Program-made: the position numbers and the translations under genes
Notes under the pieces: model-generated
The model's input: only the letters and a program-made list of their open reading frames with translations
What the model was told of the DNA's origin: nothing
Database searches by the model: none
Assembly: GCA_030425425.1 (NCBI GenBank)
Contig: JAUIAO010000012.1
Location: forward strand, 46,335-110,334
Origin: Bacteroidia bacterium
Lineage (GTDB): Bacteria; Bacteroidota; Bacteroidia; Cytophagales; Cyclobacteriaceae
Direction: 5' to 3'
Length of the DNA stretch: 64,000 nucleotides
In this document: piece by piece, positions 18,653 through 26,630 of the stretch
Position numbering within the stretch: the stretch's first letter is position 1
Layout of the letters: the number at the start of each line of letters is the position of its first letter

Positions 18653-19774
18653 GTGTTTGATATAGCAATCATAGGAGGAGGTTTGGCAGGTTTGGTCAAT
18701 AGCATTCTACTAAGCAGAGCTGGTTTGAAGGTGGTTTTATTTGAAAAAAATCAGTATCCTTTTCATCGGGTTTGTGGGGAATATATTTCTAATGAAGTTA
18801 TTCCTTTCCTGGAAAATCACGACCTGTTTCCTTTGGAGTTTGCCCCACCCAATATCAGCGAACTTCTAATCTCATCTGTCAGAGGAAAATCCTTTTCTTC
18901 CACCCTGGACCTGGGCGGTTTTGGTATCAGTCGGTTTGCATTTGATCATTGGCTATCATTGAAAGCAGAAGCCGCAGGTGTACAGGTCTATCAAAATACG
19001 ACAATTAAAGAAGTTCGAAAATCGACTGTTTTTTTTGAATTGTCAACCCAAAATGATGAGGTGTTTACATCAAAACTCGTGATTGGGGCACATGGTAAGC
19101 GTGCCAAACTGGATCAATCACTCAATCGTTCTTTTCTTCAAAAACACTCACCATATGTTGGGGTAAAATACCATGTCAAAACGAATCTTCCAGATGATCA
19201 GATTGCGCTTCATAATTTCGAAGGAGGCTACTGTGGAGTGAGTAGGGTAGAAGATGGTAAATACAATGTTTGCTATCTGACGCATCGTGATGGCATACGC
19301 GAGCATGGAAGTATCGAAGCTTTTGAGGAAAACATCATGTACCGCAATCCGCATCTTGAGTCACTATTTCGAAATAGTGATAAACTATTCGAAAAACCTT
19401 TGGTAATCAATGAAATCTCTTTCGATAAACGCGAACCGATAAATGGCTCGCTATTTATGTGCGGAGATGCTGCCGGTATGATTACACCTCTCTGTGGCAA
19501 TGGCATGGCCATGGCCATTCATAGTGCAAAAATTCTTTCCTCATTTATCATTGATCAATGGAAAAGCGGTGATTTGAACCTCGAGGCGTTGGGTAATGCT
19601 TATGAGAAAACCTGGACAAAGCAGTTTGGGACTCGGCTTTGGGCTGGATTAAAAATCCAGGACTCGCTATTTGGAAATAATTGGGCTTCATCCACGGCAG
19701 TGTTCACAGGAAAATATTTGAAGCCATTGACTGATGCGCTTATCCGCCAAACCCATGGATCGCCTTTCAGCTAA
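18653..19774 (+). CDS. FAD-dependent monooxygenase/reductase of the PKS cluster
   Basis: 373 residues, GTG start at 18653. FAD-binding motif IAIIGGGLAGLVNSILLSRA, the P-x-H-R-V-C-G-E-Y-I-S block (residues about 38-50) and the second FAD motif SLFMCGDAAGMITPLCGNGM place it in the geranylgeranyl-reductase/PHBH-like flavoprotein superfamily. In srs-type phenolic-lipid operons a flavoprotein hydroxylates the aromatic ring made by a type III PKS, a plausible role here. Its 3' end overlaps the convergent UbiA gene by 8 bp. Confidence 0.8.
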   Translation: MFDIAIIGGGLAGLVNSILLSRAGLKVVLFEKNQYPFHRVCGEYISNEVIPFLENHDLFPLEFAPPNISELLISSVRGKSFSSTLDLGGFGISRFAFDHWLSLKAEAAGVQVYQNTTIKEVRKSTVFFELSTQNDEVFTSKLVIGAHGKRAKLDQSLNRSFLQKHSPYVGVKYHVKTNLPDDQIALHNFEGGYCGVSRVEDGKYNVCYLTHRDGIREHGSIEAFEENIMYRNPHLESLFRNSDKLFEKPLVINEISFDKREPINGSLFMCGDAAGMITPLCGNGMAMAIHSAKILSSFIIDQWKSGDLNLEALGNAYEKTWTKQFGTRLWAGLKIQDSLFGNNWASSTAVFTGKYLKPLTDALIRQTHGSPFS

Positions 19775-20627
19775 AGCTTAGGTAAAGGAAAAACAAGTTC
19801 AAACACAAAGAAGAAAGCAGATTAAGCCGCATGGTGTTTTGAAAATTGACATGATTCAGATTCTTTCTGGATTGAAGATACCACCATCCGAAAAACAATA
19901 ATACCGGACTCAATGCTGCCAGAAAATACATAGCTATAGATGGCTCGTAAAAACTGATAAAATACCAGCAATACATTCCTACACTTACCGTGAAAAAAGC
20001 CGCTGTAAAATGAAAAGTGCCCATAATGCCAAGGATCAAGCTCATAGTACGGTCGCCGCGCCTGGAGTCTTCTTCATGTTGGTAAATCTGCGTCATGGGA
20101 TATGATCCAAAAAGCAACATGGTGGTTAACATGGCGGGAAATTGAACAGGCCATTGCCATACGCCATTCATTCCACCTTCCAATCCAACAATGACCATCA
20201 AGAAAGTGAAATATCCTTGAAAAATTCCTGCAGCTAACCAACCAACAATCGGCATCTTTTTCAGTCTGATTTTGGGATGGCTGTAGGCCTTGGACACTAA
20301 CCCATAGATAAAAAGCATCATGGCAAACTCCCAACTAATCCATAAACCAAGTACAATTGCCAGTAGATCCATACCCCATGAAATATAGTAGAGTTCGTGG
20401 CTGACTTTTGGAGGGTTTTTCAGTCCTCCAATGCTTTGTTCGTCTTTGTCAAAATAGCTATTGTAGCCATTGCTAGCTGGATAAAGTAAAAAATGAAGGA
20501 TGAAAAACACCAACCAAAATTGTAAACCAAACTCCGGTTGATCAATGGCAACTGCAAACAGAAATACGGGAAGCAGAAAAAAGGAAAATGGAAATCTGAG
20601 GTGGAGAAAAGTAGACTTTTTTATCAT
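19767..20627 (-). CDS. UbiA-family prenyltransferase
   Basis: 286 residues with about eight membrane spans. The two Mg-diphosphate-binding acidic motifs of the UbiA superfamily are visible: NGYNSYFDKDEQSIGG near residue 53 and QHEEDSRRGDRT near residue 185. It should attach an isoprenoid (or similar) chain to an acceptor in the inner membrane. Lying between a flavoprotein and a type III PKS gene, its acceptor may be the PKS product. It is divergent from the PKS gene with a 142-bp gap and overlaps the flavoprotein gene tail to tail. Confidence 0.85.
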   Translation of the reverse strand: MIKKSTFLHLRFPFSFFLLPVFLFAVAIDQPEFGLQFWLVFFILHFLLYPASNGYNSYFDKDEQSIGGLKNPPKVSHELYYISWGMDLLAIVLGLWISWEFAMMLFIYGLVSKAYSHPKIRLKKMPIVGWLAAGIFQGYFTFLMVIVGLEGGMNGVWQWPVQFPAMLTTMLLFGSYPMTQIYQHEEDSRRGDRTMSLILGIMGTFHFTAAFFTVSVGMYCWYFISFYEPSIAMYFLAALSPVLLFFGWWYLQSRKNLNHVNFQNTMRLNLLSSLCLNLFFLYLSFS

Positions 20628-20769
20628 TTTTTGTGAACCTATTGCCGAAAGATAGTTATCAACTAGAGTTGAATGTCTCAGTTTGTTAACATTTTTTTAT
20701 TCTGATATTCAATAACTTAAAATGCTTATGGTCTGCAATTGCCATTGGGTCAAAACATAATTTTAAGAT

Positions 20770-21867
20770 ATGCATGCATTCATTTCGTCCATTGGTACAT
20801 CCACTCCCGAGCATTGCTACAAGCAGTCTGAGATTGCTCAATTCATGCTCAGGCATCTACCGCTGAGTGAAGAAGAACACCAAAAACTGGCTATTGTTTA
20901 CCGTGCCAGCGGTATTCAACAGCGATATTCGGTCATTCCGGATTTCCTCAGTGAGCCCCGAGATTTTCAATTTTTCCCTCCTTCTGAAGGCCTCGAGCCA
21001 TTTCCATCGGTGAGTCAAAGGATGACGCTATATAAGCAAAATGCATTGGACCTTTGTGCAAAAGCTTCTGAGGATTGTTTGATCGAAACCAATAAAAAAG
21101 AAATCACGCACCTGATTACCGTAAGCTGTACAGGAATGTATGCGCCGGGAATCGATATTGAGCTGGTGGAACGATTAGGTCTGAATACGAATGTGGAGCG
21201 AACTGCTATCAATTTTATGGGTTGCTATGGGGCATTCAATGGGCTGAAGGCTGCAAATCACATTCTAAATAGCAACCCTAAAAACAAAGTATTGTTAGTG
21301 AGTGTGGAGCTTTGCACCATTCACATGCTCAAAAAAACAGATGATGATAGCCTTTTGGCCAATGCACTATTTGGAGATGGAGCAGCGGCAGTGCTCATCG
21401 AAAGTCAGCAAAATAAACCTCAACTGGGAATAGCAGCTACTCATGCTGATTTGGCATTGGACGCCAAAGACGAAATGGCATGGCACATAGGTGATTTTGG
21501 TTTTGAAATGAAGCTTTCGGCAGATGTACCCAATATTATTAAGCAGGGAATTGCCAGACTCACCACTCGACTTTTGGATCAGCTCAAATTAAGAATTGAT
21601 GATATCAATTACTACGCGATCCACCCAGGCGGTAAGAGGATTTTACAAGTGATTGAAGAGCAATTGGGTATTTCTAAAAACCAAAATCAAATGGCTTATG
21701 AGGTGCTTCAGGACTATGGAAATCTTTCGTCCGTGACAGTTTTGTTTGTACTGAAAAAGTTGATGAATAGCTTAGAGCAATCGGGTCAGGAGCATAAAGT
21801 ACTCAGTTTCGCATTTGGTCCGGGCCTCACCATGGAGAGTATGCTTTTCCAAATTTCTATGCCATGA
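20770..21867 (+). CDS. type III polyketide synthase
   Basis: 365 residues with the chalcone-synthase-like thiolase fold. The catalytic triad is present: Cys152 in NFMGCYGAFNG, His285 in YAIHPGG and Asn318 in DYGNLSSVT. It condenses a starter acyl-CoA with malonyl-CoA to a pyrone, resorcinol or related aromatic. The stop overlaps the methyltransferase start by 4 bp, so the two are coupled. With the flavoprotein it gives the same enzyme trio as srsABC of Streptomyces griseus, which makes methylated alkylresorcinol quinones. Confidence 0.9.
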   Translation: MHAFISSIGTSTPEHCYKQSEIAQFMLRHLPLSEEEHQKLAIVYRASGIQQRYSVIPDFLSEPRDFQFFPPSEGLEPFPSVSQRMTLYKQNALDLCAKASEDCLIETNKKEITHLITVSCTGMYAPGIDIELVERLGLNTNVERTAINFMGCYGAFNGLKAANHILNSNPKNKVLLVSVELCTIHMLKKTDDDSLLANALFGDGAAAVLIESQQNKPQLGIAATHADLALDAKDEMAWHIGDFGFEMKLSADVPNIIKQGIARLTTRLLDQLKLRIDDINYYAIHPGGKRILQVIEEQLGISKNQNQMAYEVLQDYGNLSSVTVLFVLKKLMNSLEQSGQEHKVLSFAFGPGLTMESMLFQISMP

Positions 21868-22562
21868 ATTTAAAAACAAGATCCACGGAAGCTGAAATCA
21901 TGGACGACCTTGAGATCGAAGGGGAAGTGATTGATAAAACCCTTCGAGAGCTTGATAGAATCAATCAATTACTGGGTGGAAATGCTATTAGCCTCTCTGC
22001 TTTCACGAAAATTCTTAAGACCACCGAAGTACATTCAGTGGTCGATCTGGGATGCGGAAGTGCAGATATTCTAAAGAGAATGGCCAGGATCGCTCAGCGA
22101 AATCAGCAAAAGATTGATTTCAAAGGAATAGATGCCAATCGAAATATTGTGACTTACGCGAATCAGCATGTACAGGATTGGCCGAATATCAGTGTAGAGC
22201 AGCAGAACATTTTCAGCAAAAAATTCCAGCAAGAGCAATATGATGTAATCCACTGCTGTTTGTTCTTACATCACTTTACCGAGGATGAACTGGTAGGACT
22301 TTTCCAGTCTTTTCGGAGGCAAGCCCGAATAGCAATTGTCGTCAATGATTTGCATCGACACTTTCTGGCTTATCATTCCATCAAATGGCTCACAGCATGG
22401 TTTTCCCGATCATACATGGTCAAGAATGATGCGGCGGTATCTGTGGCCAGAGGATTTAAGAAAAAGGAGTTGAAATCAATCCTGAAGCAAGCCGGAATCA
22501 CTAACTATCAGTTGATGTGGAAGTGGGCTTTTCGGTGGCAGTTAGTGATTAGGCTGACATAG
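21864..22562 (+). CDS. class I SAM-dependent methyltransferase of the PKS cluster
   Basis: 232 residues. SAM-binding motif I is VVDLGCGSADILKRMA (about residues 53-68), the acidic end of strand 2 is FKGIDANRNI, and YDVIHCCLFLHHFTEDEL is the post-motif region typical of methyltransferases acting on small molecules. ATGA overlap with the type III PKS gene implies that it methylates the polyketide (ring or hydroxyl). Confidence 0.85.
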   Translation: MNLKTRSTEAEIMDDLEIEGEVIDKTLRELDRINQLLGGNAISLSAFTKILKTTEVHSVVDLGCGSADILKRMARIAQRNQQKIDFKGIDANRNIVTYANQHVQDWPNISVEQQNIFSKKFQQEQYDVIHCCLFLHHFTEDELVGLFQSFRRQARIAIVVNDLHRHFLAYHSIKWLTAWFSRSYMVKNDAAVSVARGFKKKELKSILKQAGITNYQLMWKWAFRWQLVIRLT

Positions 22563-22571
22563 ATCGAAAAA

Positions 22572-23258
22572 TCATCTCAGAGCTGAAAAAAGCTGTCCAT
22601 TTGCTCCATCATCTTCTACCAGGGCTGGTTCCAGTGCACCAGGTAGCACGGCTTCTACCGGATTGGAAGCATACTCTCCCCCAAGGTCAGTTCTAAGCCA
22701 ACCCGGATCCAAGGTGTTAATTCGGACACCTGTTCCTTCGAGCTTAGACGAGATATCGTCAGTCAGCTTATTCACCGCCCACTTAGTGGCACCATACGGG
22801 GCAAGCTCAGGTTCATGTGTGATTCCAGAGGTCAGGTTGATCACTCGTCCAAATTTTCGATCGATCATTGCTGGTAGAAAAGCCTTACACAACTCATACA
22901 TCGCAAAGACATTTACTTCAAACGATCTGCTCCAGTCTTCCCATGTATGGCTCCAAATGTCCTTTCTATATGGAGACATGATAGCCGCATTGTTATATAA
23001 AACATCTACTTGATCAGGAAGCGCTTTTACTTGTTTGATTAAGTCTCGTACTTGCTCCTGATCAGAAAGTTCTCCATACACATGGTATTTGCTGACTGGA
23101 AAATTCTGGAGTAAGTCCAATGTTTTTGCACAACTTTCCAGAGATCTGCCATGTACAATGATGTTGCATCCTTGCTGAGCCAATCCTATGGCTATTTGCT
23201 GTCCTATGCCACGGCTGGAGCCAGTAATGAATGCCGTTTTTCCATGAAGGTTAATCAT
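22572..23258 (-). CDS. short-chain dehydrogenase/reductase
   Basis: 228 residues of the classical SDR type: TGSSRGIGQQIAIGLA for NAD(P) binding, YNNAAIM, and the catalytic Ser-Tyr-Lys in NLTSGITHEPELAPYGATKW. Length is slightly below the usual 245. It is convergent with the methyltransferase gene (9-bp gap), so membership in the polyketide pathway is possible but not shown; generic SDRs occur everywhere. Confidence 0.85.
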   Translation of the reverse strand: MINLHGKTAFITGSSRGIGQQIAIGLAQQGCNIIVHGRSLESCAKTLDLLQNFPVSKYHVYGELSDQEQVRDLIKQVKALPDQVDVLYNNAAIMSPYRKDIWSHTWEDWSRSFEVNVFAMYELCKAFLPAMIDRKFGRVINLTSGITHEPELAPYGATKWAVNKLTDDISSKLEGTGVRINTLDPGWLRTDLGGEYASNPVEAVLPGALEPALVEDDGANGQLFSALR

Positions 23259-23364
23259 TGATTTCTTATTTTTAGGTTTGTTTGAGTTGTTGCCAATTTG
23301 AGAATTATGTTAGTCTTGAAAATGTTTTATATCTCCAAATGACTTATAGACTTTAAATCGTTCT

Positions 23365-23769
23365 TTATTGAATCGAATTGATAAATTGAGCAGCGGTTAG
23401 GATTTTAGTGTCACCAAATTGCTTCAACACTAGCAAATCCTCATCTCCTGTGATCAAATAATCAGCACTTCCATTGATAGCTAATTCTAATAACTTATCA
23501 TCTTCAGGGTCTCTACACTGCTGTACAACCTTAATGATAGGGATTATTTCTACGACTCTTGATAATAAACGTAGGAATTGTTGACGATCCTCTAGAGTGA
23601 CATATTTATTAAATTTTGGCCTACTGAGTACTACTGATAATTCTTCAAATGTATCATTCGACATTAGAATCTGCCCGAGGCGCAAGCCACTACTGAAAGC
23701 CTTTCCTGGTACACTCTTAGTAAATAGTAGCTTGCTTACAAGGGTGTTAGTGTCAAAAATGATTCTCAC
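23365..23769 (-). CDS. PIN-domain toxin
   Basis: 134 residues. The PIN nuclease pattern is present: IIFDTNTLVSKLL with the first Asp, TFEELSVVLSRPKF with the Glu, QCRDPEDDKLLELAING and the late ADYLITGDEDLL acidic pair. It belongs to the group annotated as putative toxin component, PIN family, which cleaves RNA. Six bases separate it from the Phd/YefM-like antitoxin gene upstream. Confidence 0.88.
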   Translation of the reverse strand: MRIIFDTNTLVSKLLFTKSVPGKAFSSGLRLGQILMSNDTFEELSVVLSRPKFNKYVTLEDRQQFLRLLSRVVEIIPIIKVVQQCRDPEDDKLLELAINGSADYLITGDEDLLVLKQFGDTKILTAAQFINSIQ

Positions 23770-23775
23770 AATTCG

Positions 23776-24027
23776 TTAATCTTCGGAAGCTAAGATTTCA
23801 TTTAATTTAGCTTCTGTTAGACCAGATTTTTTTGCCTTATCACTCATTCGATCACAAAATGCTTCAAGTTCTTCTACGTTTAAGCCTCTGAGGCGATTGT
23901 ATTCTTTAGAAGACATTACTACAGCTACATCTCGATTTTGCTTTCTGATAGTAACAGGTTCAGATTGAGCCGTGTCCAGCATGGCCGCTAATTTTTGTTT
24001 TGCTTCTGTAGCGGTAACGTATTGCAT
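23776..24027 (-). CDS. Phd/YefM-like antitoxin
   Basis: 83 residues. The N-terminal block VTATEAKQKLAAMLDTAQ then EPVTIRKQNRDVAVVMSS and KEYNRLRGL is the DNA-binding Phd/YefM domain; the acidic C-terminus (KSGLTEAKLNEILASED) is the usual toxin-binding tail. It should neutralise the PIN protein and repress the pair. The promoter should be in the gap 24028-24160. Confidence 0.87.
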   Translation of the reverse strand: MQYVTATEAKQKLAAMLDTAQSEPVTIRKQNRDVAVVMSSKEYNRLRGLNVEELEAFCDRMSDKAKKSGLTEAKLNEILASED

Positions 24028-24160
24028 GGTGATTTTATCTTTTGAATATATCCAAATTTATCCAATTTGTGCAAAATGGACAAAACGTCTAATTTAGATA
24101 GTTTGAAATCTTTTGAGTATTATCACATTTTTTCGGGTTGTTATCAGCCTTTAAAATCGC

Positions 24161-24457
24161 TCAATTTCCTGACAATATTGTTCCAAATACGCCTACTGCC
24201 AGCTCAGCCCAGACCAATAAAAAGAAGAGGAAAATTATTGCTATCAACCAAATTCGCTGAGACTTTTTTGGGAATATTCTGAGAATAACCTCTAACGCAA
24301 TCCCCAAAGTTGATAGCATAATTCCCATTACAGCAAAGTCAAAAGGAGACCAATTTACTTCTGTTGAAAACTGCATCGCAATGAGAGGAATGAGCAATAA
24401 ACTCAGAAAACTCACCATTAATATTTTTAACCTTTTGTTACTCTGTGATACTTCCAT
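24161..24457 (-). CDS. small membrane protein at the end of the sigma-factor operon
   Basis: 98 residues with three predicted spans (ILMVSFLSLLLIPLIAM, FAVMGIMLSTLGIALEVIL, WLIAIIFLFFLLVWAELAVG). No family is recognised. It lies 78 bp downstream of the 196-residue membrane protein gene in the same direction, so it is probably the last cistron of the hydrolase-sigma operon. Confidence 0.65.
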   Translation of the reverse strand: MEVSQSNKRLKILMVSFLSLLLIPLIAMQFSTEVNWSPFDFAVMGIMLSTLGIALEVILRIFPKKSQRIWLIAIIFLFFLLVWAELAVGVFGTILSGN

Positions 24458-24535
24458 GTTTTCAATTAGTTTTCTTATAGTCTAGTATAAACAATAGCAG
24501 GATATTATTAATTCATCATATTCAAAAGTTGAGAA

Positions 24536-25126
24536 TTAGTTCTCAAAACTCTCCATTAGGTTTTTCATCTCAGAGAGCATTCTGGACTCATCTCTATAAG
24601 ATTTGCGGATGATGTAAATGAGGGCTGCAGCTATTGGGATATAACTCAGATCCATTATCCAAACCATGTTTTTTGGCAGGTAAAGGAGGAATTCTGGTGT
24701 GAGTAGATAAAACCCTATTGAATATCCCACGAAGATGATTATCGTTACCGGCCCAAAAATCTTTTTTCGATAATCATAGAACTTTTGAGCTCGAATTACT
24801 GAATACTTTCCTGCCTGACTATAGTCAATGTCTTGCCATTTTTGGTGGCTGATCCACTCAATGATGACGCGAGTAACAAGACCACCCAACATTAGGAAAA
24901 TCCCAATTCTGCTCAATAAATCCTGCATTGGAGCAACGAATAGGAAAAAAGCAGTGAGCACAATTACAGTCGCCAACAGGACTAAAATATTTCCTATGTA
25001 TTGATTGGTTATTTTCTTCTGTGATCGTTTCACAGTGTTCAGCATAGAGGAGCTATCGGCATTAATGCCATTAGTTTTCTGTGCTTCTTTCCATTGATTT
25101 TGTAGGTTATCGAAAGTGTCATTCAT
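24536..25126 (-). CDS. membrane protein next to ECF sigma factor, candidate anti-sigma
   Basis: 196 residues: a cytoplasmic N-terminus with a Trp-Lys helix (FDNLQNQWKEAQKTN), four membrane spans (residues about 45-65, 70-90, 125-145, 155-175) and a cytoplasmic tail. It has no zinc-binding anti-sigma motif, but position is telling: its start overlaps the sigma gene by 8 bp, the usual place for the anti-sigma. Multi-span membrane proteins occur in that role in Bacteroidota. Function is inferred from context only. Confidence 0.7.
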   Translation of the reverse strand: MNDTFDNLQNQWKEAQKTNGINADSSSMLNTVKRSQKKITNQYIGNILVLLATVIVLTAFFLFVAPMQDLLSRIGIFLMLGGLVTRVIIEWISHQKWQDIDYSQAGKYSVIRAQKFYDYRKKIFGPVTIIIFVGYSIGFYLLTPEFLLYLPKNMVWIMDLSYIPIAAALIYIIRKSYRDESRMLSEMKNLMESFEN

Positions 25127-25601
25127 GACTTAGTATTTTATTTAGTTTTTGTTTGATTCTGGAAACTTTCACTCTCAGGTTTCCTTCGGTCAGTCCCGTG
25201 ATTTCACTCATTTCATCATAAGGAATTCCTTCCAATACGAGCATGATGATGATCCTGTCCAGCTCGTTTAGCATCCCTATGGCATGGTAAAGTTCTGGGT
25301 GGGATTTGTCGGTTTCGGGCTCTGAACTGATTGCTTCATGCCGATCTGAAATGGTTTGCGTTTCTCTACGTTGATCTTTTTTTACTTGGAGCAAACAAGT
25401 ATTCATGCATATTCTGTAAATCCACGTTTTAGCAGAGGAACGCCCTTCAAACTTTGGAAGCCCAGCCCAGACTTTGATGAATGTTTCCTGCGCCAGATCA
25501 TTTGCTATTTGCTGATCACCTTTCGAGAAACCAAGACACAACGCGTACACCATGTCTTGATACTGATGGTAATATTGCTCAAATGTGACTTCTAAGGACA
25601 T
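25119..25601 (-). CDS. ECF-type RNA polymerase sigma factor
   Basis: 160 residues with region 2 (YQDMVYALCLGFSKGD, then DLAQETFIKVWAGLPKFEGR, SSAKTWIYRICMNTCL) and region 4 (ELDRIIIMLVLEGIPYDEMS, then EITGLTEGNLRVKVSRIKQK). It should direct RNA polymerase to a small regulon, perhaps its own operon. It is 3 bp downstream of a secreted hydrolase gene and overlaps the gene of a four-span membrane protein that may hold it inactive. Confidence 0.92.
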   Translation of the reverse strand: MSLEVTFEQYYHQYQDMVYALCLGFSKGDQQIANDLAQETFIKVWAGLPKFEGRSSAKTWIYRICMNTCLLQVKKDQRRETQTISDRHEAISSEPETDKSHPELYHAIGMLNELDRIIIMLVLEGIPYDEMSEITGLTEGNLRVKVSRIKQKLNKILSHE

Positions 25602-25604
25602 TTC

Positions 25605-26438
25605 TTATTTTAGAAACTGGTTGACCTGATCATAAAACCATGATGGTTGATCCAGCATGATAAAGTGCTTGCTGTTTTCGGCTATCGTAATTTGTTTGTT
25701 CTTCAAGTTGGCAAATTGTGATTCAAAATTGGGAATAACAGCTTCTTTACTGGGGAAATCTGCACCCAAAATGAGTGTTTCGCTTTCAATGTTTGCCAGC
25801 TTGTTTCTCAAGTCTAGTTTTAGCAAATCCGTATATCCATAAACATAGGTTTCCCTGTCCGAATTCATAATCCACTTCACGAGTTTTGGCTGGACGTCTG
25901 GTTGATTAGACATTCCCATGGCCATATATCCGGCAGTGACTTTCAGTGCCGAGTCAGTAGCATTGATTATTTGTAGGTTATATGGGCTTTCATAAGCAAT
26001 TTGATCTACTGGTACTTGTGGCATGATGATCTCACGAATACAAGGCAACGCATCAACAAGAACTGTTTTTTGAATCAATTTTGGGTACGCAGCTGCCAGA
26101 TCTATCGCCAGCATGCCACCCATGCTGTGCCCGACGAGGATCACTTTTTTAAGCTTTTGTTTTTTCATATATTGGATCAGTTCACCAGAAATATTCTCAT
26201 ACCATGGAAATTCGATTGGCGGAACGTCACCGAAACCAGCATAGGTGAACTGGTGAGTCTCATAATTCTTGTTTAGATGGGCAATGGTCTCATCCCAAAC
26301 CTCTCCGGGTGTGGTAAATCCTGGCAAAAATAAGATTGGCTGTCCCTTGCCAGAAACTTTCACTTCGAAAGCTGAAGTCTGTGAATATGCTATCGATCCT
26401 AAAGTGAGCAATGTGAATAGTGTGATTAATTTTTTCAT
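25605..26438 (-). CDS. exported alpha/beta hydrolase
   Basis: 277 residues with a cleavable signal peptide (MKKLITLFTLLTLGSIAYSQ). The core shows the oxyanion region LFLPGFTTPGEVW, nucleophile elbow GHSMGG and the catalytic His in NSKHFIMLDQP, with Asp probably in LILGADFP. It is a periplasmic esterase-like enzyme of unknown substrate. As first gene of the sigma-factor operon it may be either a regulated target or part of the signal input, which is unusual for ECF operons. Confidence 0.87.
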   Translation of the reverse strand: MKKLITLFTLLTLGSIAYSQTSAFEVKVSGKGQPILFLPGFTTPGEVWDETIAHLNKNYETHQFTYAGFGDVPPIEFPWYENISGELIQYMKKQKLKKVILVGHSMGGMLAIDLAAAYPKLIQKTVLVDALPCIREIIMPQVPVDQIAYESPYNLQIINATDSALKVTAGYMAMGMSNQPDVQPKLVKWIMNSDRETYVYGYTDLLKLDLRNKLANIESETLILGADFPSKEAVIPNFESQFANLKNKQITIAENSKHFIMLDQPSWFYDQVNQFLK

Positions 26439-26630
26439 ATCAGTGTTTTTGTGAGCTTAGATATGACTTCACCGATTTTGTTACAGTTTTTTGGTTGAAA
26501 TTTTTGAAAAAGCCTCTCTAAATACTGTGATTCCGATTGTGGTGTTCAGACAAACGAAAGGCTGTTTTTGTAGGATTGCGGTATTTGGTCGATATCTCAG
26601 AAACATTCTCCCTCATATTGGTGTATATGT

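Noticed and set aside
24067..24282. 71-codon frame on the + strand
   Set aside because: Overlaps the small membrane protein gene on the other strand and has no plausible domain or signal.
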